DNA of 64,000 nt, from assembly GCA_017646665.1 (NCBI GenBank), contig JAGCMB010000057.1:35144-99143 (forward strand), given 5' to 3'. The stretch comes from Bacteroidaceae bacterium (GTDB taxonomy: Bacteria; Bacteroidota; Bacteroidia; Bacteroidales; Bacteroidaceae). Shown piece by piece: positions 9,206-18,929 of this stretch (the first letter of the stretch is position 1; each line of letters begins with the position of its first letter). Both the position numbers and the translations under genes were made by a program. Under the pieces are notes generated by a model, which was not told the DNA's origin, did no database searches, and saw only the letters and a list, made by a program, of their open reading frames with translations.

Positions 9206-11413
9206 TTATTCGTGTATTACGCGGTCGTTAAGTTCAGAGAGCTTAGCCTTGTTCCAACGGTCGGTTGTTCCAACAAGGTAACCTGTGATACGCTGTAGCT
9301 TGTCAAGGTTCTTGCTGCCGCATTTTGGACACTCCTCGAGGTTCTTTGTCGAGTTCTCGAATCCACAGTCGAGGCAACGGTTGCGGTTGTGGTTTACAGA
9401 GCCGTAACCTATGTTATACTGATCCATCATATCAACAACCTTCATGATAGCCTCCGGGTTGTGTGTGGCATCGCCGTCTATCTCAACATAGAAGATGTGG
9501 CCACCACCTGTGAGTGCGTGATATGGTGCTTCAACTTCGGCCTTGTGGCGTGCGCTGCACTTGTAGTATACTGGAACGTGGTTACTGTTGGTGTAGTAGT
9601 CGCGGTCAGTAATGCCGGCGAGTACTCCGTAACGTTTGCGGTCGCCACGTGTGAAACGTCCCGAAAGTCCTTCGGCTGGTGTTGCCAGAATACTGTAGTT
9701 GTGCTGGTACTGCTCCGAGAAGCCGTTGGCACGGTCGCGCATATAGGTGATGATGCGCAAACCAAGCTCCTGTGCCTCCTCGCTTTCGCCGTGGTGCTTT
9801 CCAATCAAAGCAACAAGACATTCTGCAAGGCCGATGAAGCCGATACCAAGTGTTCCCTGGTTGATTACAGGTGCTATTGTTTCGTTTGGCTTTAGGTTTT
9901 CGCAACCAACCCAAAGTGCCGACATCAGCAATGGGAACTGTTTTGCAAAAGCAGTCTTTTGGAACTCCATACGCTCGTGTAGCTGGCGTGCTGTGATGTC
10001 GAGCAGGCCGTCGAGCTTTGCAAAGAACAGCGAAATCCTGTCTTCCTTATTTGCGATGTCCATACATTCTATTGCAAGGCGCACGATGTTGATGGTTGAG
10101 AATGAGAGGTTACCGCGTCCTACCGATGTCTTGGGACCGAAACGATTCTCGAACACGCGTGTGCGGCAACCCATTGTTGCAACCTCGTGGATGTAGCGTT
10201 TTGGGTCTTCGGCCTTCCATTCCTCGCTTTGGTTGAATGTTGCGTCAAGATTCAAGAAGTTGGGGAAGAAACGACGTGCTGTAACCTTGCAGGCAAGCTG
10301 GTAAAGGTCGTAGTTGCGGTCATCGGGCAGATAGCTCACGCCGCGTTTCTTTTTCCAAATCTGAATTGGGAAGATTGCTGTTTCTCCGTTGCCCACGCCG
10401 CGGTATGTGCTGTTGAGCAACTCGCGGATGATACAACGTCCTTCGGCCGATGTATCTGTTCCGTAGTTGATGGAGCTGAACACAACCTGGTTACCACCGC
10501 GAGAGTGGATGGTGTTCATATTGTGTATGAATGCCTCCATTGCCTGGTGCACACGGGCAACGGTCTTGTTCATTGCATGCTGAAGGATGCGCTCGTCACC
10601 GCTCAAGAAATCAAGTGGCTGTGAGATATAGTCATCAACCTCCTTGTTGTATAGGTGAGAGTAGTTTGCTCCTGTGAGCTCCTCAATGGCTTTCAGCTCC
10701 TCAATGAAACTTGTACGTACGTATGGTGCAAGGTAAAAATCGAATGCCGGGATTGCCTGGCCACCGTGCATTTCGTTCTGTGCTGTTTCCATTGAGATGC
10801 AGGCTATGATACTTGCTGTTTCAATGCGCTTTGCCGGACGAGATTCTCCGTGACCGGCGTTGAAACCGTTCAACAGGATGTTGTCGAGCGGGTGCTGACA
10901 ACAGGTAAGGCTCTTTGTAGGGTAGTAGTCCTTGTCGTGGATGTGCAAGTAGTTGTTGTGCACAGCGTCAACAACAGCCTCGCTTAACAAGAAGTCGTCG
11001 ACGAATGGCTTTGTCGTTTCGCTGGCGAACTTCATCATCATTCCGGCCGGAGTATCGGCGTTCATGTTGGCGTTCTCGCGAGTGACATCGTTCGACTGGA
11101 TGTTGATGATTTCCTGGAAAATATCCCTTGTCTTCGCCTTGCGTGCAATGCGGCGTTGGTTACGGTATGCAATGTACTTTTGAGCAACATCCTTGCGGCT
11201 ACTCTTCATCAGTTCCAATTCTACCATATCCTGTATGTCCTCCACTGTCATCTGCGCATCGCCTTTAAAGGAGATGTGGTCAGTAATCTGGCGGATAAGC
11301 GACATATCCTCACCCTTGTCGGTGTGCAACATAGCCTTACGTATGGCTGTGATAATTTTCTCTTCATTAAAGCCGACGATGCGTCCGTCGCGCTTGACAA
11401 CAGTTTGAATCAT
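9206..11413 (-). CDS. nrdD: Anaerobic ribonucleoside-triphosphate reductase (class III)
   Basis: A 735-aa class III reductase making dNTPs from NTPs without oxygen. The N-terminal ATP-cone (about 1-90) gives allosteric control by ATP/dATP. The barrel domain follows. Near the C-terminus are the zinc cysteines CLDC and CPKCG and the glycyl-radical loop RITGYLVG. It has its own -7 element upstream and is followed by nrdG. No NrdR box was recognised in the 245-nt upstream region. Confidence 0.96.
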   Translation of the reverse strand: MIQTVVKRDGRIVGFNEEKIITAIRKAMLHTDKGEDMSLIRQITDHISFKGDAQMTVEDIQDMVELELMKSSRKDVAQKYIAYRNQRRIARKAKTRDIFQEIINIQSNDVTRENANMNADTPAGMMMKFASETTKPFVDDFLLSEAVVDAVHNNYLHIHDKDYYPTKSLTCCQHPLDNILLNGFNAGHGESRPAKRIETASIIACISMETAQNEMHGGQAIPAFDFYLAPYVRTSFIEELKAIEELTGANYSHLYNKEVDDYISQPLDFLSGDERILQHAMNKTVARVHQAMEAFIHNMNTIHSRGGNQVVFSSINYGTDTSAEGRCIIRELLNSTYRGVGNGETAIFPIQIWKKKRGVSYLPDDRNYDLYQLACKVTARRFFPNFLNLDATFNQSEEWKAEDPKRYIHEVATMGCRTRVFENRFGPKTSVGRGNLSFSTINIVRLAIECMDIANKEDRISLFFAKLDGLLDITARQLHERMEFQKTAFAKQFPLLMSALWVGCENLKPNETIAPVINQGTLGIGFIGLAECLVALIGKHHGESEEAQELGLRIITYMRDRANGFSEQYQHNYSILATPAEGLSGRFTRGDRKRYGVLAGITDRDYYTNSNHVPVYYKCSARHKAEVEAPYHALTGGGHIFYVEIDGDATHNPEAIMKVVDMMDQYNIGYGSVNHNRNRCLDCGFENSTKNLEECPKCGSKNLDKLQRITGYLVGTTDRWNKAKLSELNDRVIHE

Positions 11414-11450
11414 ATATGTTAAAGGATTTTTGTTTTCAAATAGAATTGTG

Positions 11451-11479
11451 CAAATATAATTATTTCACGCAAATAACAA
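11451..11479 (-). promoter_or_regulatory. Promoter of nrdDG
   Basis: On the minus strand, TTG (11477-11479), 18 nt, then TATATTTG (11451-11458), a perfect -7 TAnnTTTG. The ATG of nrdD is at 11413, leaving a leader of about 30 nt. Confidence 0.6.
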
Positions 11480-11659
11480 TGTTAAAATGAAATAGAATTT
11501 ATCAACAGAATACTTTTTTTATCCTGTTTGAAAAAGTGCTTCTCGGCGTTTGGTTCCGGGCTGTTTTTGTTAAAAAAAACGGCTATTTTTTGAGTTTATA
11601 AAACTTTTTGCTACATTGCAGAAAATATCCCCCGATTGTTAACCTTAAAGCCTTTGAGT

Positions 11660-11833
11660 ATGACTGTATGGATTGTAATGATTGGAGTTCTTGTCTTGAC
11701 ATTCTTTGCCAAGGCCGGTGTGAAACTTTACCGTAGAAAACGCAATGTCGGGTATCATCCCGATATCTCTACAAGGAAACGCTTGAAAAGGTTTGTCAAC
11801 CGCTTCCGTCACCTCGAGGGTATCGGTGATTGA
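11660..11833 (+). CDS. Small single-pass membrane protein, unknown
   Basis: A 57-aa reading frame beginning at the ATG at 11660 (the frame opens earlier at a TTG, 11636). The first part is one hydrophobic helix (about residues 2-20), then a basic stretch (KLYRRKR) typical of the inside-positive end, then a charged tail rich in Arg. I do not recognise a family. The gene fills an otherwise empty stretch between nrdD and fabK. Base composition is like its neighbours, but no promoter or ribosome site is clear, so it could be spurious. Confidence 0.45.
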   Translation: MTVWIVMIGVLVLTFFAKAGVKLYRRKRNVGYHPDISTRKRLKRFVNRFRHLEGIGD

Positions 11834-11944
11834 GATTTCTGCGCTTTGTACGTAGTGGAATGTATCATATTTCTCCGTTGTGTTTAATTTATCCACACTC
11901 TGTTAAACTATGTTAACCGGGTGTCGGGGGTGAGGTAAATGATA

Positions 11945-11952
11945 TACATTTG
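11945..11952 (+). promoter_or_regulatory. -7 element of fabK promoter
   Basis: TACATTTG, a perfect TAnnTTTG, 26 nt before the fabK ATG. A good -33 TTTG is not seen at the usual distance; the upstream stretch is G-rich. Confidence 0.5.
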
Positions 11953-11978
11953 TAGCCCGTAAAACAAGGAATGTTATT

Positions 11979-12923
11979 ATGATCAAGAGTAGAATATGTG
12001 AAATGTTGGGTATTGAATATCCGATTTTTCAGGGTGGAATGGCTTGGGTAGCCGACGCGTCGCTTGCGGCTTCTGTTTCAAATGCCGGTGGTTTGGGACT
12101 TATTACCTCCATAAATGCAGGAACAGAGGCTGTGAGGAACGAAATCCGTAAATGCAAAGCATTGACCGACAAACCTTTTGGAGTAAATATAATGCTTCAG
12201 GCTCCTAATGCCGACGAGATTGCGCAGATGGTGGTTGATGAGGGTGTGAAGATATTGACAACTGGTGCAGGCTCTCCGGCGAAGTATATGCCGCTGTGGA
12301 AAGCGAACGGTATAAAAGTTATTCCTGTTGTGGCGTCGGTTGCTCTTGCAATCAAGATGCAGGCCGCAGGTGCCGATGCGCTTGTTGCCGAGGGAGCCGA
12401 GTCGGGCGGACACGTTGGCGAACTGCATACAATGCCGCTTATCCCCCAAATAGTGGATGCTGTTACCGTTCCTGTCATTGCGGCCGGTGGTATATGTGAT
12501 GGTCGCGGTGCAGCTGCAGCATTTATGCTTGGTGCCGATGCTGTACAGGTGGGAACACGTTTCATCTCGGCAGTGGAGTGTACGGCGCATCCTGTATATA
12601 AGGAAAAACTGATTAAAGCAACAGATATATCAACAATTGTAACCGGTAAGTCTTTAGGTCATCCGGTGCGTTCATTGAAAACACCTTTCTCGAGAAATTT
12701 TGCAAAGATGGAGAATAACCCCGATGTAACTCCCGAGGAGATACTTGCATTTGGTGGCGGTGCGCTCCGCAAAGCGGTACAGGATGGTGATATCAATGGT
12801 AGTTATATGGCCGGAGAGTGTGCCGGTATGGTCAAGAACATTGAGCCGGCTGCGGCAATTGTCGAGGATATAATCCTTGGTGCCGAGAAGGTTATGAAGG
12901 AGGTTGTCGGCCGGGTTGGTTGA
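11979..12923 (+). CDS. fabK: Enoyl-[acyl-carrier-protein] reductase II (FMN), FabK-type
   Basis: A 314-aa FMN-dependent TIM-barrel enzyme of the nitronate monooxygenase/2-nitropropane dioxygenase superfamily. The order and text of the motifs (PIFQGGMAWVAD at 15, KPFGVNIML at 65, ESGGHVGEL with His145, VIAAGGI, GADAVQVGTRF) agree closely with Streptococcus pneumoniae FabK rather than with nitronate monooxygenases. The reaction is NAD(P)H reduction of trans-2-enoyl-ACP, the last step of each fatty-acid elongation round. Transcribed alone from its own promoter, ending at a strong bidirectional terminator. A nitroalkane-oxidising role is less likely but not excluded. Confidence 0.85.
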   Translation: MIKSRICEMLGIEYPIFQGGMAWVADASLAASVSNAGGLGLITSINAGTEAVRNEIRKCKALTDKPFGVNIMLQAPNADEIAQMVVDEGVKILTTGAGSPAKYMPLWKANGIKVIPVVASVALAIKMQAAGADALVAEGAESGGHVGELHTMPLIPQIVDAVTVPVIAAGGICDGRGAAAAFMLGADAVQVGTRFISAVECTAHPVYKEKLIKATDISTIVTGKSLGHPVRSLKTPFSRNFAKMENNPDVTPEEILAFGGGALRKAVQDGDINGSYMAGECAGMVKNIEPAAAIVEDIILGAEKVMKEVVGRVG

Positions 12924-12941
12924 TTGTCCTGATATTACAAA

Positions 12942-12982
12942 AACAAAGGCCTGTAACCGGTCACCGGTTACAGGCCTTTGTT
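12942..12982. terminator. Bidirectional terminator between fabK and pepP
   Basis: A perfect 19-bp stem (12942-12960 / 12964-12982) with a 3-nt loop, A-rich on its left and T-rich on its right, between two convergent genes. It ends both fabK and the long metG-to-pepP operon. Confidence 0.88.
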
Positions 12983-12985
12983 GTA

Positions 12986-14377
12986 TCATTTGTTGTGTTC
13001 GGCTTCAATCTCCTCGGGCGACATTGGCTTGTACTTACCCAAGCGACGTGCGCCGTCACCAAGTATGAGCCAATCCTCTTCGCCACGCATACCGCCGAAA
13101 CTCTTCCAAGCGTCGAGCTTGTCGTAGCAGATGAAGTCGGTGAACTGCTTCTCGGCACGCCATTTGTCAATGAGGTCGGGGATAAAGTAGATTCCCGGTT
13201 CAACGGTGAACACAAAGCCCGGTTCAAGAGCCTTTGCAAGGCGCAATGATTTCCAGCCAAAGAGTGAGCTTTTTGTGCGACCTTCTTCGTAACCAACGTT
13301 AACTTCGCCGAAGTTCTCCATGTCGTGAACGTCAAGTCCCATCATATGACCAAGACCGTGAGGCATGAACATACAGGTAGCACCTGCGATGGATGCTTCT
13401 AACGGGTCGCCTTTCATAAGCCCAAGGTCAATCATTCCTTTGGCGATTTCAGTAAGGACCAACTTGTGTACTTCGCGGTACTCAATGCCGGGGCGAAGGT
13501 TTTCTGTTGCTGTGAGGTGTGCACGGCGCAGGATGTTGCATACTGTGCGCTGCTGCTCGGTAAAATGTGTACCGACAGGCATCGTGGTGGTGAGGTCACC
13601 GGCATAGTGCATTGCATTCTCGCAACCGCTGTCAAGCAATAGCATTTGACCGTCTTTCAACGGTGTTGTGCCGTATGCGTGGTTGTGCAGCGTCTGGCCG
13701 TTGATGGTCGCGATAATGGGGAACGATAACCCGAAATTGTGCTTCTGGGCTTCGGCCTGAACAACGGCTACAATCTCGGCCTCGGTTGTTCCGGGGCGTA
13801 CGGCACGCATAGCCGCACAGTGCATATCGACAGAAACATTTACAGCCTCTTCTATTTGTGCAATCTCCTCCTCGCTCTTGTAGTTACGCTGCGAAATGAT
13901 TGCTTTAACAAATTTCATTGATGCCTTGGCTGCCTGTTCGGCAGGGTTAATGCCCAGCAACTCCTGTAACCAAACCTGATGTTCGCCACGGTAGGGTGGC
14001 AAAAAGTGTATTTCCTGTCCTTTGGACTGTGCATCCTTCAGGTATGTGGCAAGGTCGGCCATTGGGCGTGTGATTGTAATGCCCACGCGCTCGCATTTCT
14101 CTTTGATGGTTGGTTGTACGCCTGTCCATACGATAGCATCTATGGTCAATTCGTCACCGAAAATTATTTCCTTGTCGTTGTCGACATCGATGATTGCTGC
14201 TAGGCCTTCATAGTCCGATGCAAAATAGTACAGGAAGGTGGAGTCCTGGCGGAAATGGTATGAGTTGTCGGCATAGTTCATTCCTGTGAAGTTGTTACCC
14301 AGGAACAGCATCAATCCGCTGCCCATCTTCTCTTTCAACGCCTGTCGGCGTGCAATATAAGTCTCTTTGGAAAACAT
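12986..14377 (-). CDS. pepP: Aminopeptidase P family metallopeptidase (Xaa-Pro aminopeptidase)
   Basis: A 463-aa cytoplasmic M24 peptidase that removes the N-terminal residue before proline. The N-terminal AMP_N domain (about 1-135) precedes the pita-bread domain with the metal ligands in LLLDSG, YAGDLTTT, HGLGHMMGLDVHD and VEPGIYF. Length is normal for the Bacteroidetes enzyme. It starts 23 nt after the end of a GT2 gene, so it appears to be the last gene of the metG-led glycan operon, an unusual partner with no obvious functional link. Confidence 0.93.
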   Translation of the reverse strand: MFSKETYIARRQALKEKMGSGLMLFLGNNFTGMNYADNSYHFRQDSTFLYYFASDYEGLAAIIDVDNDKEIIFGDELTIDAIVWTGVQPTIKEKCERVGITITRPMADLATYLKDAQSKGQEIHFLPPYRGEHQVWLQELLGINPAEQAAKASMKFVKAIISQRNYKSEEEIAQIEEAVNVSVDMHCAAMRAVRPGTTEAEIVAVVQAEAQKHNFGLSFPIIATINGQTLHNHAYGTTPLKDGQMLLLDSGCENAMHYAGDLTTTMPVGTHFTEQQRTVCNILRRAHLTATENLRPGIEYREVHKLVLTEIAKGMIDLGLMKGDPLEASIAGATCMFMPHGLGHMMGLDVHDMENFGEVNVGYEEGRTKSSLFGWKSLRLAKALEPGFVFTVEPGIYFIPDLIDKWRAEKQFTDFICYDKLDAWKSFGGMRGEEDWLILGDGARRLGKYKPMSPEEIEAEHNK

Positions 14378-14400
14378 AGTTATAAGTTTTTGTTGTTATT

Positions 14401-15144
14401 TCATCTCTTTATCACTGCACGGATTATGAACCACAGATGGCGGCCAATTGTGGGCAACAGGCCATAGTGTTTGCTCATTATCCAAAAACGCTCCTTGAGT
14501 GATGCCCGGTGGTGTTGCAAAGATAATCCATTTTGCAAATAATTCACCACGGTGGCGTTTACATTAACAAGTTTTTTTGCCTGTTTCATAACTTTTATAC
14601 ACCAGTCGACATCGCCCGACAGACGATATTTCAGGTCGTACATCGGTGCTATTTCGCGTCTGGCATAGAAAGCTTGGTGGCACACCAACATTCCGCTTTT
14701 GAAACTGCGCCAAGTGAGCTTCGCGGGTGCCTGCAAACGACGCATCCTTACAAAATTGCGGGCCTCATCCACTTCGGCCGTTTCGCCGTAAAGGACATCG
14801 GGCAGCGTATCTTCTTTGGTCGCGGCATTTGCAATGGTCTGCAAGGTGTTGGGGGCATAAAAGGCATCGCCGGCATTTAGGAAGCATAGGTAATCGCCGG
14901 TGGCAAGTGCTATGCCTTTGTTCATTGCATCATATAGCCCGTTGTCGGGTTCGCTCACTATATGTGCGAACTCTATGCCGCTTGCCTTTGCCTTTGCGAC
15001 CGTGTCGTCCTTTGACCCACCGTCAATGAGCAGATATTCATAGTTCTTGTATGTCTGCAACAGCACGCTCTGCAACGTAGGCTCAATTACTGATGCCGCG
15101 TTGAATGTTATTGTTATGATTGAGAATTTTGGTTGTCGGCTCAT
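14401..15144 (-). CDS. Family 2 glycosyltransferase
   Basis: A 247-aa cytoplasmic GT-A enzyme that transfers a sugar from an activated donor. The N-terminus has the GT2 pattern FSIITITFNA and LLIDGGSKDDT, and later EPDNGLYDAMNKG and FLNAGDAF, which match WcaA-type transferases of capsule and exopolysaccharide loci. Donor and acceptor cannot be told. It begins 3 nt after the YfhO-type gene ends. Confidence 0.9.
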   Translation of the reverse strand: MSRQPKFSIITITFNAASVIEPTLQSVLLQTYKNYEYLLIDGGSKDDTVAKAKASGIEFAHIVSEPDNGLYDAMNKGIALATGDYLCFLNAGDAFYAPNTLQTIANAATKEDTLPDVLYGETAEVDEARNFVRMRRLQAPAKLTWRSFKSGMLVCHQAFYARREIAPMYDLKYRLSGDVDWCIKVMKQAKKLVNVNATVVNYLQNGLSLQHHRASLKERFWIMSKHYGLLPTIGRHLWFIIRAVIKR

Positions 15145-15147
15145 TGT

Positions 15148-17700
15148 TCACTTTTTTACTTTGCGATAAATACCTAGACTGATAAGTCCAATGATTACAA
15201 GTCCTACAAGAATAGACATATAGGTCGACCATTTGTGGCTCTCTATCATAAGTTCATCCACGCACTTGAACTCAATTGTGTGTTCGCCGGCAGGGATGGG
15301 CAGTGCGCGCAGAATATAGTTCGCGCGTATTGGGGTAACTTCTTCACCATCAATATAAGCCTTCCACGTTTTGTAATATACCTCGGAGAACACGGCCATT
15401 TTAGGAGCATTGCTGTTGCTCTTGTATATGATATTTCCCGGGTTGCGGTACTCTGTCATTGTGATTATGCCCGGTGCATCATTCTTGTATTGCTCTGGGT
15501 TCTCCACATCCTTCTGCCACATATTATCAATATAGGCAGTTCCCTTGTCAATGTTTTCTATGGCAGCTATCTCCTCTTGGGCACTGTTTACCCATTCGAC
15601 GTTGTTGACAAGCCAGCAGTTACCGAATGCGTCATAATTCTCCTGTACTCCTTCAGGGGTGATGAAGAAACGTGTGTTGAGCATTGAGATGACATTCATG
15701 TTCAATTTGCTCAGGTATCTTTCGATAATATCCTGGTAACGCGCCAGTTTTGCCGGGCTGTAACCGCCAATTGATTTGTGTTTGTATGACGTGAACGCCT
15801 CGTTGAATGGACCATTGGGGTCGGTGAGGTTGAATACGCGATAGTTGGTGTCTTTGCCGGCCAACATCTTGACCTCTTTGTCTGCCGCAGTTTCCCTTAT
15901 TATTGTTGTCTCCTTTTTGGGCATAAACTTGTCATTGTTTACAAAACGTTTGCACACGGGCCACATATCCACAAGGAAAAGCAGGCCAATGGCTGCAATG
16001 AGAAGTTGTTGCTTGAATTTGTATCTTGTGTATGCCCACATCAAGGCTGCTGTTGCAAGAATGAAGGCCAATGAACGCCACGCATCGCTGACAAGCATAC
16101 TTTTACGCTGAAGTATCAACGCGTCGTGAAGTTCCGGAATCTGGGCAAATCGGATATCGTTCGTCGATGTGAAATCGAAGAAGGCTTCGGGCGTTACTGC
16201 AAAGAGCAGTGATATACCGCCGGCTATTCCTAATGCAATGTATAGTGCTTTTGATATCTTTACATCCTTTTTTGCACACTCTATAAAACGTTTAATGGCA
16301 AGAATGGCGAGTGTTGACATTGCAAGTGTTGTTACCACCAATGCCATTGACGGTGCGCGGAACTTGTTGTAGAGTGGCAAATATTCGAACAGGAAGTTAT
16401 TGATTGTTGAAAGGTTGCTGCCCCAGGCAAGAATGAGTGAGAAAACTGTAGCTGCAAGTAACCACCATTTCTCCGGTCCGCGTACGATAATCAGTCCGAG
16501 TACAAAAAGGAAACAGATGATTGCTCCGGCATATACAGGGCCCGATGTTCCGGGTTGTTCGCCCCAATATGTAGGCGCATAGCGGATGAAATTCGTAGCT
16601 TCTGCTTCTATCTCCTTCATTATTTCGCGGTTTTTCTTTATGTAGCGTTCTGCGTCCCGTCTGCTTGCTGTCGGATTCTGTTCAAGGAGCATATTTGTAT
16701 AATTGTCAACCATAATGTTGCAATATGCATTGTATAGTCCGCTCTTTTTGCCGACGTTGCTGTTCGATGCCGAGCCGTAAAGATTGGGGACAAGCAGGGT
16801 AAAGCTTTCGGCCTTGCCATAGCTCCAGGCGAAGGCATATTCTGTGTCAAGTCCCGATGATTTTTCTCCATTCTTTATATCCAGTTCCGAACCTCCTCGC
16901 ATTGATGATTTTGCATAGTCGTTTGTCGGCAACAGAATACCGACTGCCGGTGCTGCGGCCAGGATGGCAACAACGGCAAGTACTGCTGTGGCTTTGAAAT
17001 AGTATTTGAGCCACTTCTCGCGGCAAGCGTAAACAAAATATACAATGGCAATGATAAACGCTGTCAGCAATAGGTAGTAGCTTACTTGTTGGTGGCTCCA
17101 ATAGATGTTGAGTCCGGCAAAAATCAATGTAACCAGTGCGCCTGTCAGCAGTTTTCGTCTGTAACAGAGTATGATGCCGCCAATTAGCGGTGCCATAGTT
17201 GCAATGACAAGGCTCTTGTTCATATGTCCGGCATCAATTATGATGAAATTGTATGAGCCTAAGGTGTAGGCAATCGAGCCGGCAATGCTGAGCCACGACT
17301 TGCATCCCAGTGCAAGTAACATAATATAACAGCCAATAAAAGTAAGGAATATACAGCCTATATGTCTGTACGATGCTCCGAAAATATTGAGCGTCATCAC
17401 CTCACCAATGGGTTTGAATGCATTGTCGGGCTGTGGCGAGAATGTGTAGTTGCAGGGCATTCCCGAGAACATGGCGTTTGACCAGTAACTGTACTCACCG
17501 CTCTCTTTGTGATAGTCGTATGCGTCCTTTCCCCAACCCATTGAACCAATGGCGTCGTCCTGTTTTATGTCTTTGCCTTCGAGTACAGGACTGAAATAGA
17601 CAAGTGTAAGCACAAGGAAAACAAGTACGGCAATTATATGCGGTACTATACTTTTCCAATTAAAATTTTTACAATTGCAAGAAGTCTTATTGTTCATCAT
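15148..17700 (-). CDS. YfhO-family polytopic membrane protein
   Basis: An 850-aa integral membrane protein with about 12 or more hydrophobic helices over residues 15-580, large extracytoplasmic loops, then a soluble C-terminal domain (about 590-810) and a last helix near 825-845. The FSPVLEGKDIKQDDAIGSMG region near the N-terminus and the overall plan match the YfhO family (GT-C-like membrane glycosyltransferases needed for lipoteichoic-acid glycosylation in Gram-positives). Here it sits among glycosyltransferases and a flippase, so a lipid-linked sugar transferase on the periplasmic side is the likely role. Gaps to neighbours are 1 and 3 nt. Confidence 0.85.
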   Translation of the reverse strand: MMNNKTSCNCKNFNWKSIVPHIIAVLVFLVLTLVYFSPVLEGKDIKQDDAIGSMGWGKDAYDYHKESGEYSYWSNAMFSGMPCNYTFSPQPDNAFKPIGEVMTLNIFGASYRHIGCIFLTFIGCYIMLLALGCKSWLSIAGSIAYTLGSYNFIIIDAGHMNKSLVIATMAPLIGGIILCYRRKLLTGALVTLIFAGLNIYWSHQQVSYYLLLTAFIIAIVYFVYACREKWLKYYFKATAVLAVVAILAAAPAVGILLPTNDYAKSSMRGGSELDIKNGEKSSGLDTEYAFAWSYGKAESFTLLVPNLYGSASNSNVGKKSGLYNAYCNIMVDNYTNMLLEQNPTASRRDAERYIKKNREIMKEIEAEATNFIRYAPTYWGEQPGTSGPVYAGAIICFLFVLGLIIVRGPEKWWLLAATVFSLILAWGSNLSTINNFLFEYLPLYNKFRAPSMALVVTTLAMSTLAILAIKRFIECAKKDVKISKALYIALGIAGGISLLFAVTPEAFFDFTSTNDIRFAQIPELHDALILQRKSMLVSDAWRSLAFILATAALMWAYTRYKFKQQLLIAAIGLLFLVDMWPVCKRFVNNDKFMPKKETTIIRETAADKEVKMLAGKDTNYRVFNLTDPNGPFNEAFTSYKHKSIGGYSPAKLARYQDIIERYLSKLNMNVISMLNTRFFITPEGVQENYDAFGNCWLVNNVEWVNSAQEEIAAIENIDKGTAYIDNMWQKDVENPEQYKNDAPGIITMTEYRNPGNIIYKSNSNAPKMAVFSEVYYKTWKAYIDGEEVTPIRANYILRALPIPAGEHTIEFKCVDELMIESHKWSTYMSILVGLVIIGLISLGIYRKVKK

Positions 17701-17701
17701 A

Positions 17702-18919
17702 TCATTTTTTTTCGATTATATCCTTTATGTGCTTGTACATTGACTCTCGGTAGTTCTCGAGTGTGTACTTCTCTTTTACCAGACGGTGTGCCTCCCACGC
17801 TTTTTGTTCTATGATTTCTGTCGGGAGTCCGGCAACGGCAAGTAGAGCATTCTTGAAGTTTGCGTATGTAACCTCACTCACCTCCACTCCTACATTGGCA
17901 ATGTCTAGTCCTGTACCCTTGCTGTATACTGGCAACAAGGCTCCATTGCCCAAGACGTTCAGTACCGACACGGCACCGCTCTCCGACAACGACGGGTTCA
18001 GCAGTATTCCGCAATTTGCAAGTGTATCGGCGAACTCTTTCGACTCAATATCTACAAATCCGTGCATAACAATGTTTTCTGCGGCTTTTATCTTGGGCAT
18101 ATATAATTCCCAGAACTCACTCTCCTGTCTGCTGCCGCCACATATATGCAGCGTGAATTGTGGATGCTCCAGAGCAAAATCTATAGCTATGTCGAGTCCC
18201 TTGTGCATCATTCCCGAACTGCCGAACCATAGGATGCTGTTGCGGCATTTGGTGAAGTCTTTTTTTTCATCGGGTTCACACACCTTGAAGTAAAACGCTT
18301 TCAAGGCTTTGACCTTGCCTGTCGGTTCACCCTCGTCTGAAGCCTGCTGCAACAGGAAACTATCGCCAAGCGATATGACAGCATCGCTTAATTGTGACAT
18401 ATAGTAGTTCATGCCGTTGCCTGGAACATAGTGGTATGATGGGAGCAGCCAGCAGTTGTGTCTCTCGAAGAACTCTTTATTGCGTTCGGCTGTTGCACGG
18501 AAATTATAGAATGTGTGTGCGCCGACAGAATAGAATATACGTAGAGGGCTTGTCTTTTTGTTCGATGTGAATGACGCTGCGAACGACGGACAATTGATGC
18601 CGAGCACGACATCGTAACGGCTATAATCTATCCCGGTCTTGTTCCGTGATGCGCAGTCAACGCTGTAGCCTAGCTTGTCAAGAGCCTCGGCGGCCGTGTG
18701 GCACTCAGTGAAATTGGAGTGGTATTTGGGAAGAGTGTTCCCTTTGAATGCTTCGGGTAGATAGCAAAGCAGGGCCTTGCGCTCGCGTTTGGTGCCAAAG
18801 ACATCCTTTACCAACTTGTCGCTATTGAATATCTTCTGCACATAGCGGATGAGCCTTTCGCCAAAGCGTCGCTTGGCAATAGGTAACAGACGTGTAAATT
18901 CCGAGAGAGATATTTTCAT
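17702..18919 (-). CDS. Family 4-like glycosyltransferase
   Basis: A 405-aa GT-B type transferase. The start is placed at the ATG at 18919; the frame is open to 19021, but that would overlap the preceding gene by about 90 nt. The C-terminal half shows a Glyco_transf_1 pattern: ILWFGSSGMMHKGLDIAIDF, LHICGG, MHGFVDI, and the acidic motif NPSLSESGAVSVLNVLGNG. The N-terminal half is divergent. It lies 10 nt after the next GT gene and 1 nt before the YfhO-type gene. Substrate unknown. Confidence 0.85.
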   Translation of the reverse strand: MKISLSEFTRLLPIAKRRFGERLIRYVQKIFNSDKLVKDVFGTKRERKALLCYLPEAFKGNTLPKYHSNFTECHTAAEALDKLGYSVDCASRNKTGIDYSRYDVVLGINCPSFAASFTSNKKTSPLRIFYSVGAHTFYNFRATAERNKEFFERHNCWLLPSYHYVPGNGMNYYMSQLSDAVISLGDSFLLQQASDEGEPTGKVKALKAFYFKVCEPDEKKDFTKCRNSILWFGSSGMMHKGLDIAIDFALEHPQFTLHICGGSRQESEFWELYMPKIKAAENIVMHGFVDIESKEFADTLANCGILLNPSLSESGAVSVLNVLGNGALLPVYSKGTGLDIANVGVEVSEVTYANFKNALLAVAGLPTEIIEQKAWEAHRLVKEKYTLENYRESMYKHIKDIIEKK

Positions 18920-18929
18920 AGGGCCTAAA

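Noticed and set aside
11979..12923. Nitronate monooxygenase as the name of the FMN TIM-barrel enzyme
   Set aside because: Motif order and wording fit FabK better; kept only as an alternative.
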